Below are positions 34,457-43,115 of a stretch of 64,000 nt of DNA, in pieces. Location of the stretch: positions 1 to 64,000 of the forward strand of contig NZ_FRAS01000013.1 of assembly GCF_900142395.1 (NCBI RefSeq), given 5' to 3'. How positions within the stretch are numbered: position 1 is the stretch's first letter; each line of letters begins with the position of its first letter. The notes beneath the pieces were generated by a model, which was not told the origin of the DNA, did no database searches, and was given only the letters and a program-made list of their open reading frames with translations. The DNA is from Hymenobacter psychrotolerans DSM 18569 (GTDB taxonomy: Bacteria; Bacteroidota; Bacteroidia; Cytophagales; Hymenobacteraceae). Position numbers and translations under genes: made by a program.

Positions 34457-35656
34457 ATGGCCAAACCACGCGGGCTGAAATATTGGGCGGGCCGGTTGCA
34501 TCTGTGGCTGGGGCTGGCCATTGGGGCGGTGGCGCTGCTGAGCTACCTGCCGGCGGCCCTCTATACCTGGGAGCCGGAATTGACGGACTGGTACTACCGC
34601 GACCTGGTATTTGTGCCGAAGGCCGGCGGACCGGTGCGGCCGGTGGCCGAGCTGCTGGCCGCGGCCCAGGCCGCCGTACCGGCTACGCACCGCGTGAACG
34701 GGCTGGAGCTGACACCGGGCCCGGACCGGGCCTATATCTTCCAAACGTATCAGGACAACCCAAAGCCCGGCTGGACGGCGTTTTCGCAGTACGCGCACTG
34801 GGAGCAAATCTACGTGGACCCCTATACCGGCCGGGTGCTGGGCGTGGTGGACGTGCCCCGCAACTGGATCGAAAACCTGCGTGTCATGCACCAGCAGCTG
34901 CTCTTGCGCTACGACGTGGGGCACATTATCGTGGGCACGGCCACGCTGGCGCTGCTGGCGGCCGTGCTCACGGGTCTGGTGCTGTGGTGGCCCCGCAACC
35001 GGGCGGCCCTCCGGCAGCGCCTCACGCTGAAGCGCGGTGTGCGCTGGCGCCGCCGCAACTACGACCTGCACAACGTGGGCGGCTTCTATGCCTACGCCGT
35101 CATTCTGCTGCTGGCTGCCTCGGGGCTGGTGTGGTCGTTTGCGTGGTGGGAAACGGGCGTCTTCCGCTTGCTGGGCCAGGCCACGAAACCCGGCTACGGT
35201 GCCCACGCCGCCGCTCCGCCCCGCCCGCGCACTACGGCCGCTCCGCTTGACCGGGCCCTGCACCACCTGCAAACCCGCCACCCAGCCTGGACCAGCATGT
35301 ACCTGAGCTGGCCCGAGCCCGGCGGCAACAACCCGCACGAGTTGGAAGGCTACGTGGACTACGACGGGGGCACGGCCTGGAACGAGTCGGATACCTATTT
35401 CTACCATACCGCCACGGGGGCGGTGACCTACGCCGAGCAGTTCACGGGCAAGAGCACGGGCGAGAAGTGGCGCAACTCCAACTACCCCATCCACATCGGT
35501 ACCCTCTTCGGCTGGCCCACGCGGGTGCTGGTGTGCCTGGCCACGCTGGTGTGCGCCTCGCTACCCGTCACGGGCTTTCTAATTTGGTGGGGCCGACAGC
35601 TCAAGAAGACTCAACCCCGGCAGTTGGCTGTGCCGGCTATACCGGTTGTCTCGTAA
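34457..35656 (+). CDS. PepSY-associated TM helix protein
   Basis: 399-residue inner-membrane protein with PepSY domains. An N-terminal helix (LHLWLGLAIGAVALLSYLPA), helices near 155-175 (HIIVGTATLALLAAVLTGLV) and 205-230 (FYAYAVILLLAASGLVWSF), and a C-terminal helix (LVCLATLVCASLPVTGFLIWW) are visible. PepSY sequences appear as IYVDPYTGRVLGVVDV and VDYDGGTAWNESD. Such proteins accompany TonB-dependent siderophore receptors and are thought to reduce or release iron in the periplasm. Here its receptor partner is the truncated gene just upstream. Confidence 0.85.
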   Translation: MAKPRGLKYWAGRLHLWLGLAIGAVALLSYLPAALYTWEPELTDWYYRDLVFVPKAGGPVRPVAELLAAAQAAVPATHRVNGLELTPGPDRAYIFQTYQDNPKPGWTAFSQYAHWEQIYVDPYTGRVLGVVDVPRNWIENLRVMHQQLLLRYDVGHIIVGTATLALLAAVLTGLVLWWPRNRAALRQRLTLKRGVRWRRRNYDLHNVGGFYAYAVILLLAASGLVWSFAWWETGVFRLLGQATKPGYGAHAAAPPRPRTTAAPLDRALHHLQTRHPAWTSMYLSWPEPGGNNPHELEGYVDYDGGTAWNESDTYFYHTATGAVTYAEQFTGKSTGEKWRNSNYPIHIGTLFGWPTRVLVCLATLVCASLPVTGFLIWWGRQLKKTQPRQLAVPAIPVVS

Positions 35657-35704
35657 GGAAGGGGGTTGTCGCATACCTTGCGTCCTTCGTTTACTGTAGT
35701 GCTC

Positions 35705-36142
35705 ATGACCAACACTTCGCCTACGCAGCTGTTTCAGGAACTGCTCGCGCTGCTGCGGGCGACCCGCACCACCGAGGCCACCGTGCGCCAGCGCCTGCGG
35801 CCCTTCACCACCCGCACCCGGCCCATCCCCTCCCGGCTGGGGCGCACCTACCTGCTGGTGGAAGCGCCTTTCTTCCGGGTGACGGCAACGTTTGAGGGGC
35901 CGGCCCAGGAACTCTACCAGGTCATTCTGCGCCTGACGCCGGCCGCCTACGCCGAGATTAAGGCTTACGCCCGCACGCTGCCTGCCACGGAAGACGGGGC
36001 CCGGTGGCGGGGCCGCTGGCTGGGTATGCTGCCCCGCCTAGATGTGGCTCCTGCAGTCGGGAGCGAAGCGGGCCTCAGGGCGTATTTTCTGGGCCTGTTC
36101 CCACAGCGTAAGATTGTAGTGCTGACCCGCCAGGCTCGCTAA
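35705..36142 (+). CDS. Unknown soluble protein
   Basis: 145 residues without signal peptide or membrane helix. Visible stretches are LFQELLALLRATRTTEATVR, LGRTYLLVEAPFFRVTATFE and YQVILRLTPAAYAEIKAYAR. Pro/Arg-rich but with regular coding character. It starts at ATG 35705, since the upstream 13 residues are within the leader. It lies 48 bases after the PepSY gene. Function unknown. Confidence 0.55.
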   Translation: MTNTSPTQLFQELLALLRATRTTEATVRQRLRPFTTRTRPIPSRLGRTYLLVEAPFFRVTATFEGPAQELYQVILRLTPAAYAEIKAYARTLPATEDGARWRGRWLGMLPRLDVAPAVGSEAGLRAYFLGLFPQRKIVVLTRQAR

Positions 36143-36207
36143 TTGCGCACCCAAGGAATCTATTTGGCGGCGGGTACGTATGTTTGCAGCGTTTGCCTCT
36201 TTCTGCT

Positions 36208-36528
36208 ATGCGTTTTTTCGCGGTCTTTTTTGCGGTCTACCTGCTGGTGCTGGCCTGTCTGCCCTGTGCTGATGGGACGGTGAGCCAGCCGGTGCGCGCC
36301 CGCGCCCGCGTTACGGCGCAGACCGATGCCGCCGCGCATCATCAGCAGGATTGGTGTACTCCCCTGTGCCATTGCCACTGCTGCGCTGGTACCTCCTTAC
36401 CCGCCGCTACAGCTGTGGTTCTTCCGGCCACCCACCCGGTAGGCGATGCTGCCCGGCTGTTTGCTCGGTTGACGAGCCCGGCCCCGCAGCAGCGGGCTTT
36501 TGCCGTCTGGCAACCCCCCCAAGCCTAG
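36208..36528 (+). CDS. DUF6660 family exported Cys/His-rich protein
   Basis: 106 residues with a signal peptide (FFAVFFAVYLLVLACLPC) and a Cys/His cluster DWCTPLCHCHCCAG, which looks suited to bind copper or silver. The family is found in Bacteroidota just ahead of CusA-type pumps and its role is unknown. TATGTTTG at 36179-36186 matches the TAnnTTTG promoter box 22 bases upstream of ATG 36208, making this the likely first gene of the cus unit. Confidence 0.75.
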   Translation: MRFFAVFFAVYLLVLACLPCADGTVSQPVRARARVTAQTDAAAHHQQDWCTPLCHCHCCAGTSLPAATAVVLPATHPVGDAARLFARLTSPAPQQRAFAVWQPPQA

Positions 36529-36554
36529 TTTCCTGTTTTTTCGGTTCCGTCCGC

Positions 36555-36584
36555 GGGACCGGGCACGGCAACGTGCCCGGTCCC
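36555..36584 (+). other. Perfect 13 bp hairpin with GCAA tetraloop upstream of cusA
   Basis: GGGACCGGGCACG (36555-36567) pairs fully with CGTGCCCGGTCCC (36572-36584) around GCAA, a stable GNRA tetraloop. No U-run follows, so it is not a classical terminator. It lies in the 164 base gap between DUF6660 and cusA and may act on mRNA processing, stability or attenuation. Confidence 0.7.
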
Positions 36585-36692
36585 GTCGACGCATACGCAC
36601 CTTGCTGTGCGCTGTCGAACCCTGCCGTCGTCGAGCCCCGCGGGCTCCGACCGCCCTTTTCTCAGGATTTCTAGTCTTACCCCTCAGCCAGT

Positions 36693-39600
36693 ATGTTCGA
36701 CCGGCTCATTCACTTTTCCATTCACAACAAGCTCATTATTGGGCTGCTGACCTTGGCTTTGATTGCCTGGGGCAGCTACTCGCTGAGTCGGCTGCCCATT
36801 GACGCGGTGCCCGACATTACCAACAACCAGGTTGTGGTCTACACGGTGGCACCCTCGCTATCGGCCGGCGACATCGAGCGGCTGGTGTCCTTTCCCATTG
36901 AGCAGAGCGTGGCCACGATTCCGGGGCGCGAGGAAGTACGCTCCTTTTCCCGCTTCGGCCTTTCGGTCGTGACCATCGTCCTGGAAGACGGTATCGACAT
37001 TTATTGGGCCCGCCAGCAGGTGGCCGAGCGCCTGCGCGAGGCCGAAAGCCAGATTCCAGCCGGCGTGGGCCGGCCGGAACTAGCCCCGGTCAGCACCGGC
37101 CTGGGCGAAATCTACCAGTACCTGGTGCGCGCCAAGCCCGGCTACGAGAAGAAATACACCGCCCGGGAGCTGCGCACGATTCAGGACTGGATTGTGCGCC
37201 GCCAGCTGCTGGGCACGCCCGGCGTGGCCGACGTCAGCTCTTTCGGGGGCCAGCTCAAGCAGTACGAGGTGGCCCTGGACCCGGAGCGGCTCCGCTCCCT
37301 GAACGTAACCGTGGACCAGGTGTACCAGGCCGTGGCCCGCAACAACCAGAACACGGGCGGGGCCTACCTGGACCAAAACCCAACGGCCTACTTTATCCGC
37401 ACCGAGGGCCTGGCCCAGAACGCTCAGGACATCGGCAACATCGTGGTACGCTCGACCAGCAGCGGCCTGCCGGTGCTGGTGCGCGACGTGGCCGAGGTGC
37501 GCCTGGGCTCGGCCGTGCGCTACGGGGCCATGACCCGTAACGCGGAGGGCGAGGTCACCGGCGGCATCGTGCTCATGCTCAAAGGCGCCAACGCCAACGA
37601 GGTTATCAAGGCCGTCAAGGAGCGCATGGAAACCGTGCGCAAGTCCCTGCCGGAAGGCGTGACCGTGGACGTGTACCTGGACCGCTCGGAACTGGTGGGC
37701 CGCGCTATTCATACGGTAACCAAAAACCTGATTGAGGGGGCGCTCATCGTGATTTTCGTGCTGGTGCTGTTCCTAGGCAACCTGCGCGCGGGGCTGGTGG
37801 TGGCCTCGGTGATTCCCCTGGCCATGCTCTTCGCCATCAGCATGATGCGCGTGTTCGGTGTGTCGGGCAACCTGCTCTCGCTCGGGGCCATCGACTTCGG
37901 GCTGGTAGTGGACGGGGCGGTGATTATCGTGGAGGCCATCGTGCACCGCCTGCACACCCACTCGGGAATTGCCGCCCACCCCGACGGGGCCCACGGCAAG
38001 CTGACCCAGGACCAGATGAACGAGGCCACCTACGAGGCAGCCTCCAAAATCCGCGCATCGGCCGCGTTCGGGGAAATCATCATCCTCATCGTGTACCTGC
38101 CCCTGCTGGCCCTGGCCGGCATTGAGGGCAAGATGTTTAAGCCCATGGCCGAGACGGTGGCTTTCGCCATTATCGGCGCCTTCATTCTCTCGCTCACCTA
38201 CGTGCCCATGATGGCGGCACTGGGGTTGAGCCGCAACACGGAGCACAAGCGCAACTTCTCGGACCGCATGATGAGCTGGCTGGAGGCCCGCTACCGGCCC
38301 CTGCTGGAATGGGGTCTGCGCCGCAAAGCCCTGGTGCTGGCTTCGGCCGTGGGGTTGTTTGTCGGGGCCTTGCTCGTGTTCCGCACCCTGGGGGGAGAGT
38401 TTATTCCCCAACTCTCGGAAGGCGACTTCGCCATTGAGATGCGCGTGCTCACGGGCTCGTCGCTAAGCTACACCATCGAAAAAAGCCAGCAGGCCGGGGC
38501 TATTCTCAAACAGCAGTTTCCGGAGGTCAAGGAAGTGGTGGCCAAGATTGGCGCGGCCGAGATTCCCACCGACCCCATGCCGGTGGAGGCGGCCGACGTG
38601 ATGGTGATCCTGGAAAAGGACCAGAGCAAGTGGACCTCGGCCAAGTCCCGCGAGGAGCTGGCCGAGAAAATGGCCCACGCCCTGAGCGTGATACCGGGCG
38701 TCACCTTCGGGTTCCAGCAGCCCATTCAGATGCGCTTCAACGAGCTCATCAGCGGGGCCAAGCAGGACGTGGTGATGAAAATCTACGGCGAAGACCTGCA
38801 GCAGCTGGCCGACTACGCCCAGCGGGCCGCGGCGCAGGTGCGGCAGGTGCAGGGAGCCGAAGACGTGTACGTGGAGCAGGTGACGGGCCTGCCGCAGATT
38901 GTCGTGCAGCTGGACCGTAACAAGCTGGCCCAGTTCGGTCTGAACGTCGAGGACGTGAACCGCACGGTGCAAACCGCCTTCGCAGGGCAGAGCGCCGGGC
39001 AGATATTTGAGCAGGAGCGCCGCTTTGATTTGGTGCTGCGCCTGCGCCCGGACCTGCGCCAGGACATCAACGCCGTGCGCCAGCTCTTCATTGCCACCCC
39101 GCGAGGCGAGCAGGTGCCGCTAGAGCAGGTGGCCACCGTGGCCCTGCAGGAGGGCCCGAACCAGGTGCAGCGCGACGACGCCAAGCGTCGCATCACGGTG
39201 GCCTTCAACGTACGGGGCCGCGACGTGGAAAGCGTAGTGGAGGAGCTGCAGGGCAAAGTAGACCAGCGCCTGAAGTTCGCCCCCGGCTACTACGCCACCT
39301 ACGGCGGGCAGTTCGAGAACCTGCGCGAGGCCTCGCAGCGCCTGAGCGTGGCCGTGCCGGTGGCCCTGACCCTGATTTTCGTGCTGCTCTTCTTCACCTT
39401 CGGCTCCCTGAAGCAGTCCGTGCTGATTTTCACGGCCATTCCACTCTCGGCCATCGGGGGCGTGGCGGCCTTGTGGCTGCGCGGCATGCCGTTTAGTATT
39501 TCGGCCGGGGTGGGCTTCATTGCCCTGTTCGGCGTGGCCGTGCTCAACGGCATCGTGCTCATCGGTTACTTCAACCAGCTCAAGGACGAGGGCTGGGCCA

Positions 39601-41171
39601 ACCTGCACGAGCGAATTCTGGAAGGCACGCAGGTACGCCTGCGCCCGGTGCTGATGACGGCTACGGTGGCCTCGCTGGGCTTTTTACCGATGGCCCTGAG
39701 CACCTCGGCCGGGGCCGAGGTGCAGCGCCCCCTGGCCACGGTGGTTATCGGCGGACTGGTCACGGCTACCTTGCTCACGCTGTTGGTGCTGCCGGTGCTC
39801 TACGCCCTGTCGGAACGCACCCCGGCAGCCGGGCCGGACGAGCAGCCCGAGGATCCAACCCACCACGGCACCCGGTCGGCGCCCCTGCTGGCCGGCGGCG
39901 CGGCCGTGCTGCTGCTGGCGCTGCTGGTGCCGGGCACCGGCCGGGCCCAGCAGGTGCAGCTGACGGCCGGCGGCACGCCCTTCACGGCCCAGCAGGCCGT
40001 GACCCAGGCCTTGCAGGCTAACACCACGGTAACGGCCGCCCAGCGCAGCCTGGAAGCCCAGCAGGCCCTGCGGCGCACCGCTACCGACGTGGGCCGCACC
40101 ACCGTGGGCGTAACCTACGGGCAGTACAATTCCTACCGCAAGGACAACCAGTTCAACGTCAGCCAGAGCTTTTCGCTGCCGCGAGTGTACCGCAGCCAGC
40201 GCCAATTACTGGAGGCGCAGGTCGGCGGGCAGCAGCTCACGCTGGCCCAGGTGCAGGCCGAGTTGCGGCGGCAGGTGCGCCTGAATTATGAGCAGGCCGT
40301 GTACGCCCGCCACCGGGTGCAGGTGCTGCGCGGGCAGGACAGCCTATACAGCGAGTTTTTGCGGGCCGCCCAGCTGCGCTTTAAAACCGGGGAAGTAGCC
40401 CGCCTGGAGCCGGCCACCGCCCTAGTGCAACAAGGCGAAACCCGCGCCCTGATTGCCCAGGCCCGCACCGGCTACCAGGTGGCCCAGCGCCAGCTGCAAG
40501 CCTTGCTGCAACAAAGCCAGGCGGTGGGCGTGGCCGACAGCCTGCTTCGCCCGCTGGAGCCCGTGGTGCTGCCTGTGGCCGGCGATACGGCGCAGCTGGC
40601 CCAGAACCCGGAGCTGCAAGTGCAGCGCCAACTCATTGCCCAGCGCCAGGCGGCCACCCGCACCGAGCAGGCCCTGGGCCTGCCCAACGTGACGCTGGGC
40701 TATTTCAACCAGTCGCTGATTGGCCCCCAGACCGTGGGCGGCGTGGGCGGCGCGGAGCGGTACTACGCCGGGTCGGACCGCTTCCAGGGCGTGCAGGCTT
40801 CGGTGGGCATTCCCCTCCTGCGCGGGCCGCAGAAGGGTCGGGTCCAGGCCGCCCGCCTGCAGGAGCAGGTGGCCGACGCCGGCTACCAACGCCTGCGGGC
40901 CGAGCTCTCGGGCCGGCTGGACGAACTGGTGGCCCGGCACGCCGAGCAGCAGCAGCGTCTGGCTTTCTACCAGCAGACGGCCCTGCCCCAGGCCGACGTC
41001 ATCGTGCGCCTGAGCACGCGGGCCTTCAAGGCCGGTGAAACCGGCTACGCCGAATACCTGCTCAACCTGGAGCGGGCCCTGAGCCTGCGCACCACCTACC
41101 TGGACGTGCTGCTGGAACACAACCAGACCGTCATCGAGCTGGACTACCTGCTGGGCAGCACCCCCCAGTAA
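36693..41171 (+). CDS. cusA: CusA/CzcA heavy-metal RND pump fused to a TolC-like outer-membrane channel
   Basis: 1492 residues. Residues 1-1045 are a heavy-metal RND exporter with 12 helices: N-terminal FSIHNKLIIGLLTLALIAWG, proton-relay Asp in AIDFGLVVDGAVIIVEA (TM4) and the second RND half ending LTLLVLPVLYALSE. The remainder from about 1090 is an outer-membrane factor (FTAQQAVTQALQANTTV, LNYEQAVYARHRVQVLRGQ, KAGETGYAEYLLNLERAL). Between them at about 1061-1087 is a signal-peptide-like stretch (LLAGGAAVLLLALLVPGTGR then AQQ). Such fusions are known in Bacteroidota. It pumps Cu(I)/Ag(I) or Zn/Co/Cd from periplasm to outside with CusB, the next gene. Confidence 0.93.
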   Translation: MFDRLIHFSIHNKLIIGLLTLALIAWGSYSLSRLPIDAVPDITNNQVVVYTVAPSLSAGDIERLVSFPIEQSVATIPGREEVRSFSRFGLSVVTIVLEDGIDIYWARQQVAERLREAESQIPAGVGRPELAPVSTGLGEIYQYLVRAKPGYEKKYTARELRTIQDWIVRRQLLGTPGVADVSSFGGQLKQYEVALDPERLRSLNVTVDQVYQAVARNNQNTGGAYLDQNPTAYFIRTEGLAQNAQDIGNIVVRSTSSGLPVLVRDVAEVRLGSAVRYGAMTRNAEGEVTGGIVLMLKGANANEVIKAVKERMETVRKSLPEGVTVDVYLDRSELVGRAIHTVTKNLIEGALIVIFVLVLFLGNLRAGLVVASVIPLAMLFAISMMRVFGVSGNLLSLGAIDFGLVVDGAVIIVEAIVHRLHTHSGIAAHPDGAHGKLTQDQMNEATYEAASKIRASAAFGEIIILIVYLPLLALAGIEGKMFKPMAETVAFAIIGAFILSLTYVPMMAALGLSRNTEHKRNFSDRMMSWLEARYRPLLEWGLRRKALVLASAVGLFVGALLVFRTLGGEFIPQLSEGDFAIEMRVLTGSSLSYTIEKSQQAGAILKQQFPEVKEVVAKIGAAEIPTDPMPVEAADVMVILEKDQSKWTSAKSREELAEKMAHALSVIPGVTFGFQQPIQMRFNELISGAKQDVVMKIYGEDLQQLADYAQRAAAQVRQVQGAEDVYVEQVTGLPQIVVQLDRNKLAQFGLNVEDVNRTVQTAFAGQSAGQIFEQERRFDLVLRLRPDLRQDINAVRQLFIATPRGEQVPLEQVATVALQEGPNQVQRDDAKRRITVAFNVRGRDVESVVEELQGKVDQRLKFAPGYYATYGGQFENLREASQRLSVAVPVALTLIFVLLFFTFGSLKQSVLIFTAIPLSAIGGVAALWLRGMPFSISAGVGFIALFGVAVLNGIVLIGYFNQLKDEGWANLHERILEGTQVRLRPVLMTATVASLGFLPMALSTSAGAEVQRPLATVVIGGLVTATLLTLLVLPVLYALSERTPAAGPDEQPEDPTHHGTRSAPLLAGGAAVLLLALLVPGTGRAQQVQLTAGGTPFTAQQAVTQALQANTTVTAAQRSLEAQQALRRTATDVGRTTVGVTYGQYNSYRKDNQFNVSQSFSLPRVYRSQRQLLEAQVGGQQLTLAQVQAELRRQVRLNYEQAVYARHRVQVLRGQDSLYSEFLRAAQLRFKTGEVARLEPATALVQQGETRALIAQARTGYQVAQRQLQALLQQSQAVGVADSLLRPLEPVVLPVAGDTAQLAQNPELQVQRQLIAQRQAATRTEQALGLPNVTLGYFNQSLIGPQTVGGVGGAERYYAGSDRFQGVQASVGIPLLRGPQKGRVQAARLQEQVADAGYQRLRAELSGRLDELVARHAEQQQRLAFYQQTALPQADVIVRLSTRAFKAGETGYAEYLLNLERALSLRTTYLDVLLEHNQTVIELDYLLGSTPQ

Positions 41172-41202
41172 TCATCCCTGACTTTTCTTGCCTCCCCCTT
41201 TC

Positions 41203-42405
41203 ATGACAAAATACGCATTGCTGGCCCTGCTGGGCCTGACGCTGGCCGGTTGCGGTCAGGAGAAAACGGATACGGCGGCACCGGAAGCGGCCGGGGCCAC
41301 CACGGAAACAGCGGCCGGCGGCGATAAGGCCGCAGGCGACGAAGCCGCTGAAGAAAACGCCACGGAAACTACCCTGTCGGCTGCCGAGCAGCGGGCGGCC
41401 GGTATCCAGCTCGGCCGGGTGGAAGACCGGGTGCTCAGCGGCACGCTCAAAGTCAACGGCACGCTCGACGCGCCCCCGGAAAACGCGGTGGCCGTCAGCG
41501 CCCTGCTTGGGGGCATCGTGGAGCGGACGTCCCTGCTGCAGGGCAGCCGCGTGCAGGCCGGGCAGGTGCTGGCGACGGTGCGCAACCCCGAGTTTGTGCA
41601 GCTCCAGCAGGATTACCTGGAAACCAGCAGCCAGCTGGAGTTTGCCCGCGCCGAGTACGAGCGCCAGCAGGAACTGTACCGCCAGGAAGTAGCCCCGCAG
41701 AAAAATTTCCAAAGGGCCCGCGCCGAATACCGGGCCATGCAGACCCAGGTGGCGGCGCAAGCCGCCCGCCTGCGCCTGGCGGGCCTGCCGGTGGGCGGCA
41801 AGATTATCACGACGGCCCCGGTACGGGCCCCGCGCGGCGGCTTTCTGAAAACCGTGAATGCCAGCGCCGGGCAAAGCGTGACCTCGACCGACGTGCTGTT
41901 TGAAATCGTGGACCCGGCGCACCTGGACGTGGTGCTGACCGTGTTCGAGAAGGACGTGCCCCAGGTACGCGTGGGCCAGACCGTGCGCTACACCCTGGCC
42001 AATGATTCGGTCGGGGCCGAGCACCGGGCGAAGGTGTATGTGATTGGCCGCGCCGTAAGCGAGGACCGCACGGTGCGCGTGTACGCCCACCTGAGCCGGG
42101 AAGACGCCAGCCGCCTGCCCGGCACCTACGTGCGGGCCACCATCGAAACCAACTCGGCCACGCTGCCCTCCCTGCCCGACAAGGCCCTGGTGCAGTTTGG
42201 GGGAAAGAGCTACGTGTTCGTGGCCGAAGGTCCGGCAGGAAAAAACCAGGAAACGCACTACCGCATGGTGCCCGTGACGGCGGGGGTAAGCGAAAACGGC
42301 TACACCGAAGTCCGCCTGCCGCAAGGCACTGCAGCGGCGCAGGTCGTGGTGGAGGGCGCGTACTCGCTGCTGGCCAAGCTCAAAAACGCGGAAGAAGAAG
42401 AATAG
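41203..42405 (+). CDS. cusB: RND periplasmic adaptor (CusB/CzcB-like) lipoprotein
   Basis: 400-residue membrane-fusion protein linking the RND pump to the channel. Lipoprotein signal ALLALLGLTLAGC with lipobox Cys, followed by an Ala/Glu-rich low-complexity tether. The barrel-sandwich hybrid domain is in ENAVAVSALLGGIVERTSLL and GSRVQAGQVLATVRNPEF, the helical hairpin in LQQDYLETSSQLEFARAEYE, and beta domains follow (VKVYVIGRAVS-like). ATG 41203 is used, not 41188. Located 31 bases after the pump, clearly the same operon. Confidence 0.92.
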   Translation: MTKYALLALLGLTLAGCGQEKTDTAAPEAAGATTETAAGGDKAAGDEAAEENATETTLSAAEQRAAGIQLGRVEDRVLSGTLKVNGTLDAPPENAVAVSALLGGIVERTSLLQGSRVQAGQVLATVRNPEFVQLQQDYLETSSQLEFARAEYERQQELYRQEVAPQKNFQRARAEYRAMQTQVAAQAARLRLAGLPVGGKIITTAPVRAPRGGFLKTVNASAGQSVTSTDVLFEIVDPAHLDVVLTVFEKDVPQVRVGQTVRYTLANDSVGAEHRAKVYVIGRAVSEDRTVRVYAHLSREDASRLPGTYVRATIETNSATLPSLPDKALVQFGGKSYVFVAEGPAGKNQETHYRMVPVTAGVSENGYTEVRLPQGTAAAQVVVEGAYSLLAKLKNAEEEE

Positions 42406-42462
42406 CCGCGCTTTTTCTCCCCTAGTTCGGCCGCGTTCCTGTCGCGGCTCTTCGCCCTACCC

Positions 42463-43068
42463 ATGCTCCATCTGCTCACCGGTTGCCTGCTCTTAAGCCT
42501 GCTGCACGCCGCGATTCCCAACCACTGGGCGCCGGTGCTGGCCGTGGCACGCGCCGAGCGCTGGCCCCTGCGCCGGGCCGTGGGCGTGACGCTGGTAGCC
42601 GGCTTGGCCCACGTGCTGAGCACGGTGCTGCTGGGCCTGGGGCTGGGGCTGCTGGGCTGGCGCTTATCGGCGCAGTTCTCCCACCTGGCCCGCGGGGCGG
42701 CCCCGGCCCTGCTCGTGCTCATCGGCGTGCTGTACGCCTTGTCGGGGCCGGGCCACACCCACCCGGACCCGGCCGCCGCCCGGCCCCGCGGCCGGGTGGT
42801 GCTGGGGCTGGCGGCGACCATGTTTCTGGCGCCCTGCCTCGAAATCCAAACCTTTTTTCTGGCCGCCGGCACCCACGGCCCGGCGGCGCTGGCCCTGCTC
42901 ATGGGGGTGTACCTGCTGGCTTCGGTCTCGGCCATGTGCGCGCTGGTCGCGCTGGCTCACCGGGGGCTGGGTCGCCTGAACCTGGACGGGCTGGCGCACC
43001 ACGAGCGTCGCCTGACCGGGGCCGTGCTCGTGCTGGTGGGCCTGGCCAGCTTTTTCGTGGACTGGTAG
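42463..43068 (+). CDS. Six-helix membrane protein, possibly NicO/RcnA-like metal exporter
   Basis: 201 residues, almost all hydrophobic: LLTGCLLLSLLHAAIPNHWA, VTLVAGLAHVLSTVLLGLGL, ALLVLIGVLYALSGPGHTHP, VVLGLAATMFLAPCLEIQTF and two more. The HAAIPNHW and GLAHVLST motifs resemble the His-containing helices of NicO/RcnA nickel-cobalt exporters, and the loop HTHPDP could bind metal. The match is only partial, so the call is tentative. It lies between cusB and the P-type ATPase in the same orientation. Confidence 0.6.
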   Translation: MLHLLTGCLLLSLLHAAIPNHWAPVLAVARAERWPLRRAVGVTLVAGLAHVLSTVLLGLGLGLLGWRLSAQFSHLARGAAPALLVLIGVLYALSGPGHTHPDPAAARPRGRVVLGLAATMFLAPCLEIQTFFLAAGTHGPAALALLMGVYLLASVSAMCALVALAHRGLGRLNLDGLAHHERRLTGAVLVLVGLASFFVDW

Positions 43069-43115
43069 CGGCCCGCCGGCTGCTGTCTTCATTTTTCACC
43101 CGATGCATCTTTCCT

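Noticed and set aside
42483..43115. A long frame upstream of the P-type ATPase that would add about 210 residues
   Set aside because: It lies in another frame of the membrane-protein gene at 42463-43068 and has the Arg/Gly/Ala-rich make-up of a GC-rich shadow; ATG 43116 gives a normal ATPase start.
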